A DNA stretch of 23,625 nt from a virus, in the IMG/VR virus record IMGVR_UViG_3300001349_000061, positions 7,050 through 30,674 of that record. One strand, 5' to 3'. This document shows, in pieces, positions 12,486 through 19,737 of the stretch. How positions within the stretch are numbered: the stretch's first letter is position 1; every line of letters starts with the position of its first letter. Made by a program: the position numbers and the translations under genes. Under the pieces are notes generated by a model. The model was given only the letters and a program-made list of their open reading frames with translations. It ran no database searches and was not told where the DNA came from.

Positions 12486-13072
12486 TATACAGATCTCCAG
12501 TCTTTATATGATAATTGCACATTCAATTCAACCATTCCATTTTGTTCGTTATTAAACTGTATAGCGTTCATGGTTGTAGGAAACGCCTTGTCTAATACGC
12601 ATGTGTACACAGATTTTGCACTCGTAAATAAATCAATATCTATGTCTACGTTCAGCTGCCCGATATTAAAATTAATATCAATCGGAAGATCAAGAGCAGC
12701 GCCTTTTTCTAATTGTTCTATTCTCACTTCAAAACCATATTCGTCAGGATAATTCAAATCTTTAGTATCAAAGTTTATAATAAGACTTTGCCAATATTCA
12801 AAATACTCTTTGACCGCATAATCATTTGTAACATGAAACGTCAATGTCACATCATCCTGAGCATACATATATGCTTGCTTAACTTGTTTCATACCAACGA
12901 TACGTTCATTCGTAAGTATCTGGCGACCTGGAAGCTGCACGTCTTTACACAATAAATTTAATTGACGAGTACTGACGATACCAGGTAAAGCAGGAAGATA
13001 TACTCTAAATAAATTAGGGGAAGCAATGCCACGGCTAATTGCACCTTTAAGTTCATCTACAGAAAATGACAT
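12485..13072 (-). CDS. Tail-tube-fold protein (gp19/gp54-like)
   Basis: ATG at 13072 overlaps the upstream stop (TAATG); a longer frame to 13159 would run through that gene. The 195-residue protein has the gp19 pattern: an N-terminal helix, SPNLFRVYLPALPG, LLCKDVQLPGRQI, a mid-chain DVTLTFHVTNDYAVKEYFEYWQS, and a C-terminal strand ELNVQLSYKDW. T4 gp19 forms the tail tube; gp48 and gp54 share the fold and initiate the tube on the baseplate. The place between gp4 and the gp26-like gene, rather than after a sheath gene, favours a gp54-type initiator over the main tube subunit, but sequence alone does not decide. Confidence 0.7.
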   Translation of the reverse strand: MSFSVDELKGAISRGIASPNLFRVYLPALPGIVSTRQLNLLCKDVQLPGRQILTNERIVGMKQVKQAYMYAQDDVTLTFHVTNDYAVKEYFEYWQSLIINFDTKDLNYPDEYGFEVRIEQLEKGAALDLPIDINFNIGQLNVDIDIDLFTSAKSVYTCVLDKAFPTTMNAIQFNNEQNGMVELNVQLSYKDWRSV

Positions 13073-13656
13073 TAGATAGCAGCCCTTGAATCTTTGTATA
13101 CAGTAGATTTGCCAGACTTTTGAAAATCTGCGGTTGGTAGAAACGTAGCGATCTCCCACTCAGGCGGAGGTACGTATGCAAACCTACTTCTTACATTTGA
13201 ATTAAGATAGTGTTTAAAGCATGGCTTAAAATATTTTAACTTCGAAGCTCTTTTAAGTGTATTGTACGTCGCCTGGAATTTTGTAGTCTCATCATATTTT
13301 CTATTGTTTGTTATATCCATAAGACTATCTAACATTTTTGCACGTAGTGGTACAGGTAGATAATGTAGATTTAATCCATAGAATCCGCCTGGTGCAGGAC
13401 CAACCACTACTGTCAACGGAAAGCTATCGTAATACGGCAGGTCATCCTTTGTTTTAGGATCGTAAAAGAACATATACATGTTGCCTGCAATGCCACGATT
13501 CTTTAGCTCAATAGGATCTTCCTTCATCAATTGAGAACGATTGACTTTACCCATAGCTTGCGCTTTGCGTCTAAACCAATTCATTGACTCTTTTGTGCGA
13601 GGATTGATCCCTGCTCTAAATGCTTCATATTCTAGTTTTTGAAATATATTTGCCAT
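13072..13656 (-). CDS. Conserved T4-like phage structural protein, function unknown
   Basis: This 194-residue protein carries the conserved core YMFFYDPKTKDDLPYYDSFP and GGFYGLNLHYLPVPLRAKML, known to me from marine T4-like phages as a virion-associated or baseplate protein without settled role. The C-terminus is basic and ends KDSRAAI. There is no ribosome site before the ATG. A perfect late promoter ends only 5 nt upstream, so its own transcript would begin at or near the start codon. It can also be read from the gp4 transcript. The next gene overlaps by 1 nt. Confidence 0.75.
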   Translation of the reverse strand: MANIFQKLEYEAFRAGINPRTKESMNWFRRKAQAMGKVNRSQLMKEDPIELKNRGIAGNMYMFFYDPKTKDDLPYYDSFPLTVVVGPAPGGFYGLNLHYLPVPLRAKMLDSLMDITNNRKYDETTKFQATYNTLKRASKLKYFKPCFKHYLNSNVRSRFAYVPPPEWEIATFLPTADFQKSGKSTVYKDSRAAI

Positions 13657-13661
13657 ACGAG

Positions 13662-13669
13662 TATTTATA
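13662..13669 (-). promoter_or_regulatory. T4-type late promoter abutting a start codon
   Basis: Perfect TATAAATA on the minus strand, followed by CTCGT and then the ATG at 13656. It overlaps the gap just after the gp4 stop. The predicted transcript would have essentially no leader. Confidence 0.65.
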
Positions 13670-13671
13670 TG

Positions 13672-14154
13672 TTATTTTTTCTTTTTTCTCACAGGACCTA
13701 GCGGCTTTAATTTCTTCAGCGGTTTAGGCATAATACCCATGTTCTGCAATGTATGCTCGGTCCATACTTGAAATTCCCAGTTACGATCCTTTGCAAAACT
13801 GTTTGCGGCTTCCCATTTGTTCATATTCTTGACATATGTAAATGCTTCTGTGATATAACGCTTTGTTCGTTTAGAGCCGGTAGGTGGTTTAGTCTCTTTG
13901 TCAGGTTTAATCTCTACAAGTATAGTACGATCTTCTAAGACAATTTTAAGATCAGGAAAGTAACGATGATAACGTTTATCGCCATCATAATAATATGGTA
14001 CAACTATCTCTTCGCTAGACCAGCCCTTTACTTTAGGATTATCATCACACCATTTAAAGCAATGCCTTTCCCACATTGATCTAAATACAATGTTAGTATG
14101 ATCTCCATTGTATTTCTTTGGGTTCTTTGGTTTGTATTTGCCTGAGTATGCCAT
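13672..14154 (-). CDS. 4: Head completion protein gp4 (PD-(D/E)XK nuclease-like)
   Basis: This 160-residue protein aligns by eye along its length with T4 gp4 (also called gp50 or gp65): both begin MAYSGK, then have a YxGD segment, RSxWE, NPxVxxWxSE and VPYY. It shows a nuclease-type core, FPD (Pro67-Asp68), then VEIK (Glu81 and Lys83), as in the PD-(D/E)XK superfamily, followed by the conserved PxKETKPP. In T4 this 150-residue protein is needed to complete the DNA-filled head so tails can join. The C-terminus here is a longer lysine-rich tail (KPLGPVRKKKK). It starts the minus-strand arm, likely from a late promoter near 14196. Confidence 0.9.
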   Translation of the reverse strand: MAYSGKYKPKNPKKYNGDHTNIVFRSMWERHCFKWCDDNPKVKGWSSEEIVVPYYYDGDKRYHRYFPDLKIVLEDRTILVEIKPDKETKPPTGSKRTKRYITEAFTYVKNMNKWEAANSFAKDRNWEFQVWTEHTLQNMGIMPKPLKKLKPLGPVRKKKK

Positions 14155-14163
14155 AAGTTTCCA

Positions 14164-14171
14164 TATAAATA
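14164..14171 (+). promoter_or_regulatory. T4-type late promoter of the plus-strand baseplate arm
   Basis: Perfect TATAAATA, 34 nt upstream of the gp48-like start at 14206. It is the entry point for the tightly linked genes gp48-like to the protein ending at 21934. Confidence 0.75.
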
Positions 14172-14188
14172 GTCATAAGTTTTTTAAG

Positions 14189-14196
14189 TATTTATT
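14189..14196 (-). promoter_or_regulatory. Possible late promoter of gp4 (AATAAATA)
   Basis: AATAAATA on the minus strand, one base from consensus, 34 nt upstream of the gp4 ATG at 14154. It faces the plus-strand promoter at 14164-14171, so the two transcripts would start within a few bases of each other and run past each other. Confidence 0.4.
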
Positions 14197-14205
14197 GGAA
14201 AAAAT

Positions 14206-15177
14206 ATGCCAAAATATAAATTTCCTCTCGAGAATCAGGATGACTATAAAGGTGTAATCTATTTTACGCAGCTTATAGAAATTCCACCTACGATCAAAAC
14301 TGATGCCTTTCAACGGCAGATGGATAATGAAGGCGGCGGTGGCACAGATATACGAGATCTCGGTGATATATTCTTTAGCAGCCTTCAATCGGGGTCTGTC
14401 ACAACCGGTGAGACCGTACAATTATATTTACCTGCAGCAATTGCTGTACAAGATGGCGTAGAGTTTGACAATACATTTTCTTTTGGAATTGCTGGTGAAG
14501 CGGCACGTCAAAGTCTAAGCAGAGGCAGCGGATCGGTTCTTGGCGGAGCTTTGTCTTCGGCATTAGGCACAGGTGGTATCGGTTCTATCTTATCGAATTT
14601 GAATAGTCCAGATATTGCACGTGTAGCTGCAGCCGGAGCCGCTAAAAAATTAGGTTCAACTGCAGGAGGTGTGGTATCAAGTGCGACAGGTACAGTAGTT
14701 AATCCTAATATTCGTGCGGTGTTTAAATCTGTTAGACCTAGAGAGCATTCGTTCTCATTTAAATTCTTACCAAGGTCACAAAGAGAAGCAAGAGAAATAG
14801 GTGACATTGTCGACTGGTTTAGGCAAGAGATATATCCAGAACCTATCAAGGTCGTCGCTGGTGGCCGAAGTCTACCAGTCGGATATAAGTTCCCAAATAA
14901 AATGGGTATTCGTATGAGATACGGAAATAAAGATATTGGAGCACAACTTCTTCCAGCTTATATACAATCAATGAATACAAACTATAACGCAACTACTATG
15001 TCGTTCTATCGTGACGGTGAATTTAGTGAAATAGATTTGACACTTAACTTGGTTGAATTTAGAACATTAGATAAAGATGATATTAAACACGGATTTAATG
15101 TTTACGGTAAAAACTTTAAAGACATTTATGAAGAATTTTTTAATAGTTTAACTAACGACGCAGAAGGACCTCCATAA
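14206..15177 (+). CDS. 48: Baseplate tail-tube cap protein, gp48-like
   Basis: This 323-residue protein resembles gp48 of marine T4-like phages: a C-terminal half with VFKSVRPREHSFSFKFLPRS, REIGDIVDWFRQEIYP and a final YNATTMSFYRDGEFSEIDLT with NLVEFRTL, which is the tube-type fold. Between about residues 95 and 165 lies a Gly/Ser/Ala-rich, hydrophobic linker. In T4 gp48 (364 residues) and gp54 cap the baseplate hub and start tube assembly. GGAA precedes the ATG. The stop overlaps the next start (TAATG). The gp48 versus gp54 choice rests on the motif resemblance. Confidence 0.75.
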   Translation: MPKYKFPLENQDDYKGVIYFTQLIEIPPTIKTDAFQRQMDNEGGGGTDIRDLGDIFFSSLQSGSVTTGETVQLYLPAAIAVQDGVEFDNTFSFGIAGEAARQSLSRGSGSVLGGALSSALGTGGIGSILSNLNSPDIARVAAAGAAKKLGSTAGGVVSSATGTVVNPNIRAVFKSVRPREHSFSFKFLPRSQREAREIGDIVDWFRQEIYPEPIKVVAGGRSLPVGYKFPNKMGIRMRYGNKDIGAQLLPAYIQSMNTNYNATTMSFYRDGEFSEIDLTLNLVEFRTLDKDDIKHGFNVYGKNFKDIYEEFFNSLTNDAEGPP

Positions 15178-15914
15178 TGTCTACTTATTTTAAAAACTTT
15201 CCGCTGACTGATTATAATTTTGGATTAAACATTCCTTCTGTTAGATTTCAGAATCTAAGTGCATATGTAGATGTTATTGATCAGATTAAGGATAATCTAT
15301 CGTTTTATACATATCATAATATTCAAGAAGGCGACAGACCTGACCAGGTATCACAGCAGCTATATGGTTCTACAGATTTTTATTGGACGTTCTTTCTATT
15401 GAATAGTACTCTTAGAGAACAAGGGTGGCCTTTATCTTATGACACACTTTTAAAACTAATTAATAAACAATTTCCTGATACTGTCGTCGAAACACGAAGC
15501 AATCTCACCGGTATTTTTAAGGTTGGTCAAACTGTAACTGGTTCCACATCAGGTGAAACCGGCATTATCGTGCATAGAAACTTAGATCTCGGGCAGTTAA
15601 CGATTAAAGGAACAAAGTATTTTAATGGATCTGAGGTTCTTACCTCACAGGTTGGCGAGGAAGTCCAGTCTATTACACTGATTAGTTCTATCTCAGAAAA
15701 GAATGCGACACGGTATTGGGAAACCGTTGTCAACGATAAGAAAGAGCAGGTCGATATCAATCCATATGACGCAAGACCTAGTGCATATACACCTATTAGT
15801 AATTTTGATTACTTTATTACAAAGAATGACGAGCTTAAATCAATTAGTGTATTGAAGCCTGATGTTGTTCGTGATGTATTTAATGAATACCAGGATAAAT
15901 TTTTAGATGCCTGA
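15177..15914 (+). CDS. 53: Baseplate wedge protein gp53
   Basis: This 245-residue protein has the gp53 signature EGDRPDQVSQQLYGSTDFYWTFFLLN (about residues 59-84), matching the T4 stretch RPEELANAIYGNPQLYWVLLMCN. T4 gp53 (196 residues) links wedge to hub in the baseplate. The extra length lies in a beta-rich insert at about residues 110-172 (GIFKVGQTVTGSTSGETGII, LTIKGTKYFNGSEVL), an added domain. AAGGA lies upstream of the ATG. The C-terminus (SISVLKPDVVRDVFNEYQDKF) corresponds to the T4 end. It overlaps gp27 by 8 nt. Confidence 0.85.
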   Translation: MSTYFKNFPLTDYNFGLNIPSVRFQNLSAYVDVIDQIKDNLSFYTYHNIQEGDRPDQVSQQLYGSTDFYWTFFLLNSTLREQGWPLSYDTLLKLINKQFPDTVVETRSNLTGIFKVGQTVTGSTSGETGIIVHRNLDLGQLTIKGTKYFNGSEVLTSQVGEEVQSITLISSISEKNATRYWETVVNDKKEQVDINPYDARPSAYTPISNFDYFITKNDELKSISVLKPDVVRDVFNEYQDKFLDA

Positions 15915-17307
15915 TTATGTACCAAACGATCCGCATGAGTATGAATTAGAATCTATTATACTCTCAACTCAGCGTAATGCTCATGATGTAGATATTACTA
16001 CATCTATGGTTGAACTTGAGATCTTTGAGCATCTCGATAGAGCTTATTTGACAGGATCTTTGACATTTGTCGATGGCGGCCGTGTTATTGAAATCATAGA
16101 TTTTCAGGGTACAGAATACGTTGATATACAACTAAAGCTGCATAATACTTCGCATAGGGTAGTTAAACGGTTTATCGTAAGGCAGGTTAATTCCATTGTT
16201 CCTTCAACCGATACTACAGACGTTGTTACTCTTGCACTTATTGATTACGATGCATACTACAGCTCGCTTGTGAATGTAAATAAAATGTATGAGGGTAAGC
16301 CAAGTAAAATTATCGGTGATATATTACGAGATAATTATGGATCAAGTAAAAGAGTATCTAGAGCAGGTGAAGCTAATATCCTACAAGAACAAAACTGGGA
16401 TACAGCAAGCGAAATACCTGAAGTAGCTGCACAAGCTATTACAAAATCTACGTCGTATGAATTACAATCTGCATTTAGATATATCGTGCCAAACTTAACG
16501 CCGCTCGAAGCCATTGAGGTTATTAAGAAAAGAACTACCGGTTTAACTGGTACACCATTCTTTTGCTTTGCATCACTTGCTGATAATAACTTTAGATTCT
16601 TTGATCTATACACGCTCATACAACAACCACCGATTAATGTAGATGGTCCGTATTTTTATTCTGGTCAGTTAACACAATCATTGCCAAGCAGCGGTTCAGA
16701 CTTAAGTAAATCTATATCTCATATGAAAACACCAAAGAATGCTAATACACTAGAACTAATTGGTAATGGCGATGTAGGTGCTTTGTATGAATTTGTAGAC
16801 ACGACACATGGATTAGAGTTTAACGTTGCCTATGATTTAGACAAAGTAATGAAAAATCTATTACAAACTAATGCATATCCTGCAGCTGATACAAGAACAA
16901 CCTTTAATGAAATTCCTATTAGCGAATATAAGTCAAAGCGTGTACATAAGATCGCTACAGCAAATACGTACTACGATTCAAGGAATATATATGAAGAGAG
17001 TTCGGCATCAAAGCACGCAGCAAAGAGTATCCAGAAATCAGTACGCAATCTTCTTGGTAAATCTATATTAGAAATAACGGTACCTGGCCTTAACTTCATG
17101 CCACAAGGCGGCCATAAAACTATTGGAAGAACCTTGTCAGTCGTTTCTATTGCTGACATTACTCAACACAGAGAGATATATGATCGCAAACGTAGCGGCG
17201 ACTATTTAGTATATGCTTCTAAACATTCGTTCACGCAAGACAGATATAGCGTTGGGTTAAGTCTTGTAAAGATCGCTAATTACAGAGGAAACACTGCAGT
17301 CAGATGA
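15907..17307 (+). CDS. 27: Baseplate hub protein, gp27-like
   Basis: This 466-residue protein starts MPDYVPNDPHEYELESIILS and contains the pattern of the hub ring protein: VELEIFEHLDRAYLTGSLTFVDG, RFIVRQVNSI and a large C-terminal part ending in KRSGDYLVYASKHSFTQD-type strands, as in the torus domains of gp27 and the D proteins of other contractile phages. T4 gp27 (391 residues) forms the trimeric torus that holds the gp5 spike. The gene directly before the gp5-like gene, with a 4-nt overlap (ATGA), fits this role. Primary-sequence similarity to T4 gp27 is low, so the call relies on pattern and position. Confidence 0.75.
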   Translation: MPDYVPNDPHEYELESIILSTQRNAHDVDITTSMVELEIFEHLDRAYLTGSLTFVDGGRVIEIIDFQGTEYVDIQLKLHNTSHRVVKRFIVRQVNSIVPSTDTTDVVTLALIDYDAYYSSLVNVNKMYEGKPSKIIGDILRDNYGSSKRVSRAGEANILQEQNWDTASEIPEVAAQAITKSTSYELQSAFRYIVPNLTPLEAIEVIKKRTTGLTGTPFFCFASLADNNFRFFDLYTLIQQPPINVDGPYFYSGQLTQSLPSSGSDLSKSISHMKTPKNANTLELIGNGDVGALYEFVDTTHGLEFNVAYDLDKVMKNLLQTNAYPAADTRTTFNEIPISEYKSKRVHKIATANTYYDSRNIYEESSASKHAAKSIQKSVRNLLGKSILEITVPGLNFMPQGGHKTIGRTLSVVSIADITQHREIYDRKRSGDYLVYASKHSFTQDRYSVGLSLVKIANYRGNTAVR

Positions 17308-18197
17308 TGGAACATTACGGAGATAACGTAAGGTGGTTTATTGGTGTAGCAACTAATAATCTAGATCCTCTGCAACTGGGAAGAGTGCAGGTGAGAATTT
17401 TTGGTATTCATTCCAGAGATCATATTGCTATTCCTAATCATGCATTACCATGGGCGACTGTCTTACAGGGTACACATTCAGGCGGTACATCGGGTATCGG
17501 TATGCTGCCACAAATTTTACCAGGTGCACAGGTATTTGGTATGTTTTTAGACGGTAAAGAATCACAATTGCCATGCGTCGTTGGCGTAATGCCAAAGATT
17601 GAAATACCATCTGAACAGCAGTTATCAGGTATGCAGCTAAAGACTTCCACGTATAGCATAGGTTATGGCGTCGGTCAAGTAGATCCTGCTCTTGCAAGAG
17701 CAGCTGGCCTTACGACTGAACCCAATGTAGTACCAATCGGTGCTGGTACAGTTGGCTCTACAAATGTTGAAAGAGCGTTTAATTACTTTACGAGTCGAGG
17801 CTTTAGCGAAAAGCAAGCTGCAGGTATGGTCGGCAATTTAATTGTAGAATCAGGAACTGAATTACCTCCACACGGGCCCAGGGGAGACGGTGGGAAGGCT
17901 GCAGGTATTGCACAATGGCATCCTGGCCGTAGAAATATATTTGAACAGGTTTATGGTAAACCATGGCAATCTAGTACGTTTGAAGATCAATTGCAGTTTA
18001 TCGTATGGGAATTAAATAACGCTGATAGTCATTCAGGCAGTTTAAATAAAAAAGCTGGTGATGCTTTAAAACAAGCAAACACGGTACAAACTGCAGCAAC
18101 CATATTTGATGCGCAATACGAAAGAAGTTCTGGCGCTGCAAGATCTCGTAGGATCAACAGCGGATTGGCTGTATATGAGGAATATGCAAATGGTTAG
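17304..18197 (+). CDS. 5: gp5-like spike protein: OB-fold domain plus phage tail lysozyme
   Basis: This 297-residue protein has two parts. Residues 8-98 form the gp5 OB-fold (WFIGVATNNLDPLQLGRVQV, IPNHALPWATVLQG, GAQVFGMFLDGKESQLPCV), which docks on the gp27 torus. Residues about 152-295 form a phage tail lysozyme of the Phage_lysozyme2 type (NVERAFNYFTSRGFSEKQAA, GNLIVESG with likely catalytic Glu182, GIAQW at 201-205). This hydrolyses peptidoglycan during infection. T4 gp5 (575 residues) also carries a beta-helix. Here the chain stops after the lysozyme, and the beta-helix is in a gene two positions downstream. A second ATG at 17307 is also possible. Confidence 0.88.
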   Translation: MMEHYGDNVRWFIGVATNNLDPLQLGRVQVRIFGIHSRDHIAIPNHALPWATVLQGTHSGGTSGIGMLPQILPGAQVFGMFLDGKESQLPCVVGVMPKIEIPSEQQLSGMQLKTSTYSIGYGVGQVDPALARAAGLTTEPNVVPIGAGTVGSTNVERAFNYFTSRGFSEKQAAGMVGNLIVESGTELPPHGPRGDGGKAAGIAQWHPGRRNIFEQVYGKPWQSSTFEDQLQFIVWELNNADSHSGSLNKKAGDALKQANTVQTAATIFDAQYERSSGAARSRRINSGLAVYEEYANG

Positions 18198-19737
18198 TTT
18201 TAATAGGGTTAACTCTGCGCTATCAAGTTATAATCAAAGGTTAAGTACAGCCGATTTTGCCAGTGCTGCTCCTACAGTTTTGGGTGAATATAATGCAAAG
18301 TTAACGTCAACTGTAGGCAAAACAGTAGGGCAAAAAGTTAACGGATTTGAGGCAATAAGCCAATTAGAAGACTATAGCGGTCAGTTAGGTGATAATCTCT
18401 TTGGCCTTGCTACAGTAGCTTTAACATCAGAAGTTGAAGGCTTCCTTGATACTCTAATTGAAAACATTGAAGACGCCTTTACTAACCTTGGTGGCGGCCA
18501 TGCAGAGTTTACTGATGTATTAACAGCCCTTGGAACACTTGCTGTATTAACAGGTACTAATCCAGGTTCTGCATTTTTAAAGAGTTATTATGGTGGTAGT
18601 TCGTCGAATGCCATGGCGGTACTCTTATCAAAAGCAACTGGCAAAAACGTATCGCAACTCTTAAGTACAGTAGAAACCTTACAATCTGCAGGCTCAAAAC
18701 AATTTGTACAGGCAGCGTTTGGAAGAGTCTTATCAGAAGTACTAAATCCTATTATTGCTGAGTTCAACAAAAAAGTAGATCTAAATCTTGGTACTGCAAT
18801 TGATAAAGTACTACAAGCAATTGTTGACGTTGTTGATAGTCCGGTAGCATTGATTATTAACGATCTTACCGGAGGTAAGTTATTAGGCGCTGAGCTAAAC
18901 AACGCCATTCGTTTGTTATCAAATGGGCAGTATGCAGAAGCAATTCTACTTGTATCGCAAAATTCAAATGAACCATATTCGGTTATCGAAGAAAGATTGT
19001 TGAACATTGATACAAAAATATCAACACGAATTACATATACAGGATCAACGACGCTGCCAGTCTTTGATATCGGTTCAAATGCGAATGGATGGGAAGGTGT
19101 TGCAACTACGACAATCACAAATCGCTCAAACGCATCGAGCCCTATTAATTACAATTTTACAAGACTAGGCGGTGTACAAGAACTTGAAGCGGATATGCGA
19201 TCAGCTACAAGAGATATTAGTGAAACTGTTATCCATTGGTCTGCAACATATTTGGATCAAGATATTGGTTCTGAAGAAATACATGGATGGCATAGACAAC
19301 GTGGATTCAGTGGGATTGGCTATCATTATGTCATTCGTCGTGATGGAACAATAGAACGTGGCCGGCCGATTAATATTACTGGTGCACATGCTAAAGCCAA
19401 TGGTCATAATAACTTAAGTATCGGTGTTTGCCTTGTTGGTGGGTACACTGTTCCATCTGCAGTTGGTCTACGAAATCCACCGGCAGGTTCGGAATCGTTT
19501 ACAGAAGCTCAAACAAAGACTATGAATGAATTTTTAAATACGTTTTATAAAGTATTTCCTGGCGGTCAGGTATTCGGACATAATGATACTGATCCAAATA
19601 ATAAAATCGATCCAGGATTTGACGTATCTAAATACATTCGTAATACTTTTAATAAGAGTAACGTGACAATCGGAACATCCCAACCCCTTTCACCTGCGCA
19701 AATCGCACAAGCTAGAGCAAATAATGTGGTATCATGA
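18190..19737 (+). CDS. Virion protein with C-terminal N-acetylmuramoyl-L-alanine amidase
   Basis: ATG at 18190, with GAGG 9 nt upstream, is preferred over upstream in-frame starts that lie within the lysozyme gene. The 515-residue product has an N-terminal region of about 340 residues with no recognised domain (helical and Gly/Ala/Leu-rich). An amidase_2/T7-lysozyme-type domain follows: TVIHWSAT (His349), GYHYVIRRDGTI, INITGAHAKANGHNNLSIGV, FGHNDTDP (His464) and KIDPGFD (Lys472, Asp474). His349, His464 and Asp474 would bind zinc; Asp replaces the T7 Cys ligand, as in AmpD-type relatives. It would cut the peptide from peptidoglycan. Its place within the spike genes suggests it is part of the virion. 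Confidence 0.85.
   Translation: MVSFNRVNSALSSYNQRLSTADFASAAPTVLGEYNAKLTSTVGKTVGQKVNGFEAISQLEDYSGQLGDNLFGLATVALTSEVEGFLDTLIENIEDAFTNLGGGHAEFTDVLTALGTLAVLTGTNPGSAFLKSYYGGSSSNAMAVLLSKATGKNVSQLLSTVETLQSAGSKQFVQAAFGRVLSEVLNPIIAEFNKKVDLNLGTAIDKVLQAIVDVVDSPVALIINDLTGGKLLGAELNNAIRLLSNGQYAEAILLVSQNSNEPYSVIEERLLNIDTKISTRITYTGSTTLPVFDIGSNANGWEGVATTTITNRSNASSPINYNFTRLGGVQELEADMRSATRDISETVIHWSATYLDQDIGSEEIHGWHRQRGFSGIGYHYVIRRDGTIERGRPINITGAHAKANGHNNLSIGVCLVGGYTVPSAVGLRNPPAGSESFTEAQTKTMNEFLNTFYKVFPGGQVFGHNDTDPNNKIDPGFDVSKYIRNTFNKSNVTIGTSQPLSPAQIAQARANNVVS

Noticed and set aside
13073-13159. Longer start of the tail-tube-like gene
   Set aside because: The extension lies fully inside the upstream gene in another frame, and the TAATG overlap at 13072 gives the expected family N-terminus.
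18588-19118. Minus-strand open frame of 176 codons within the amidase gene
   Set aside because: Antisense shadow of a well-supported gene, with Ser/Thr-rich composition and no family resemblance.
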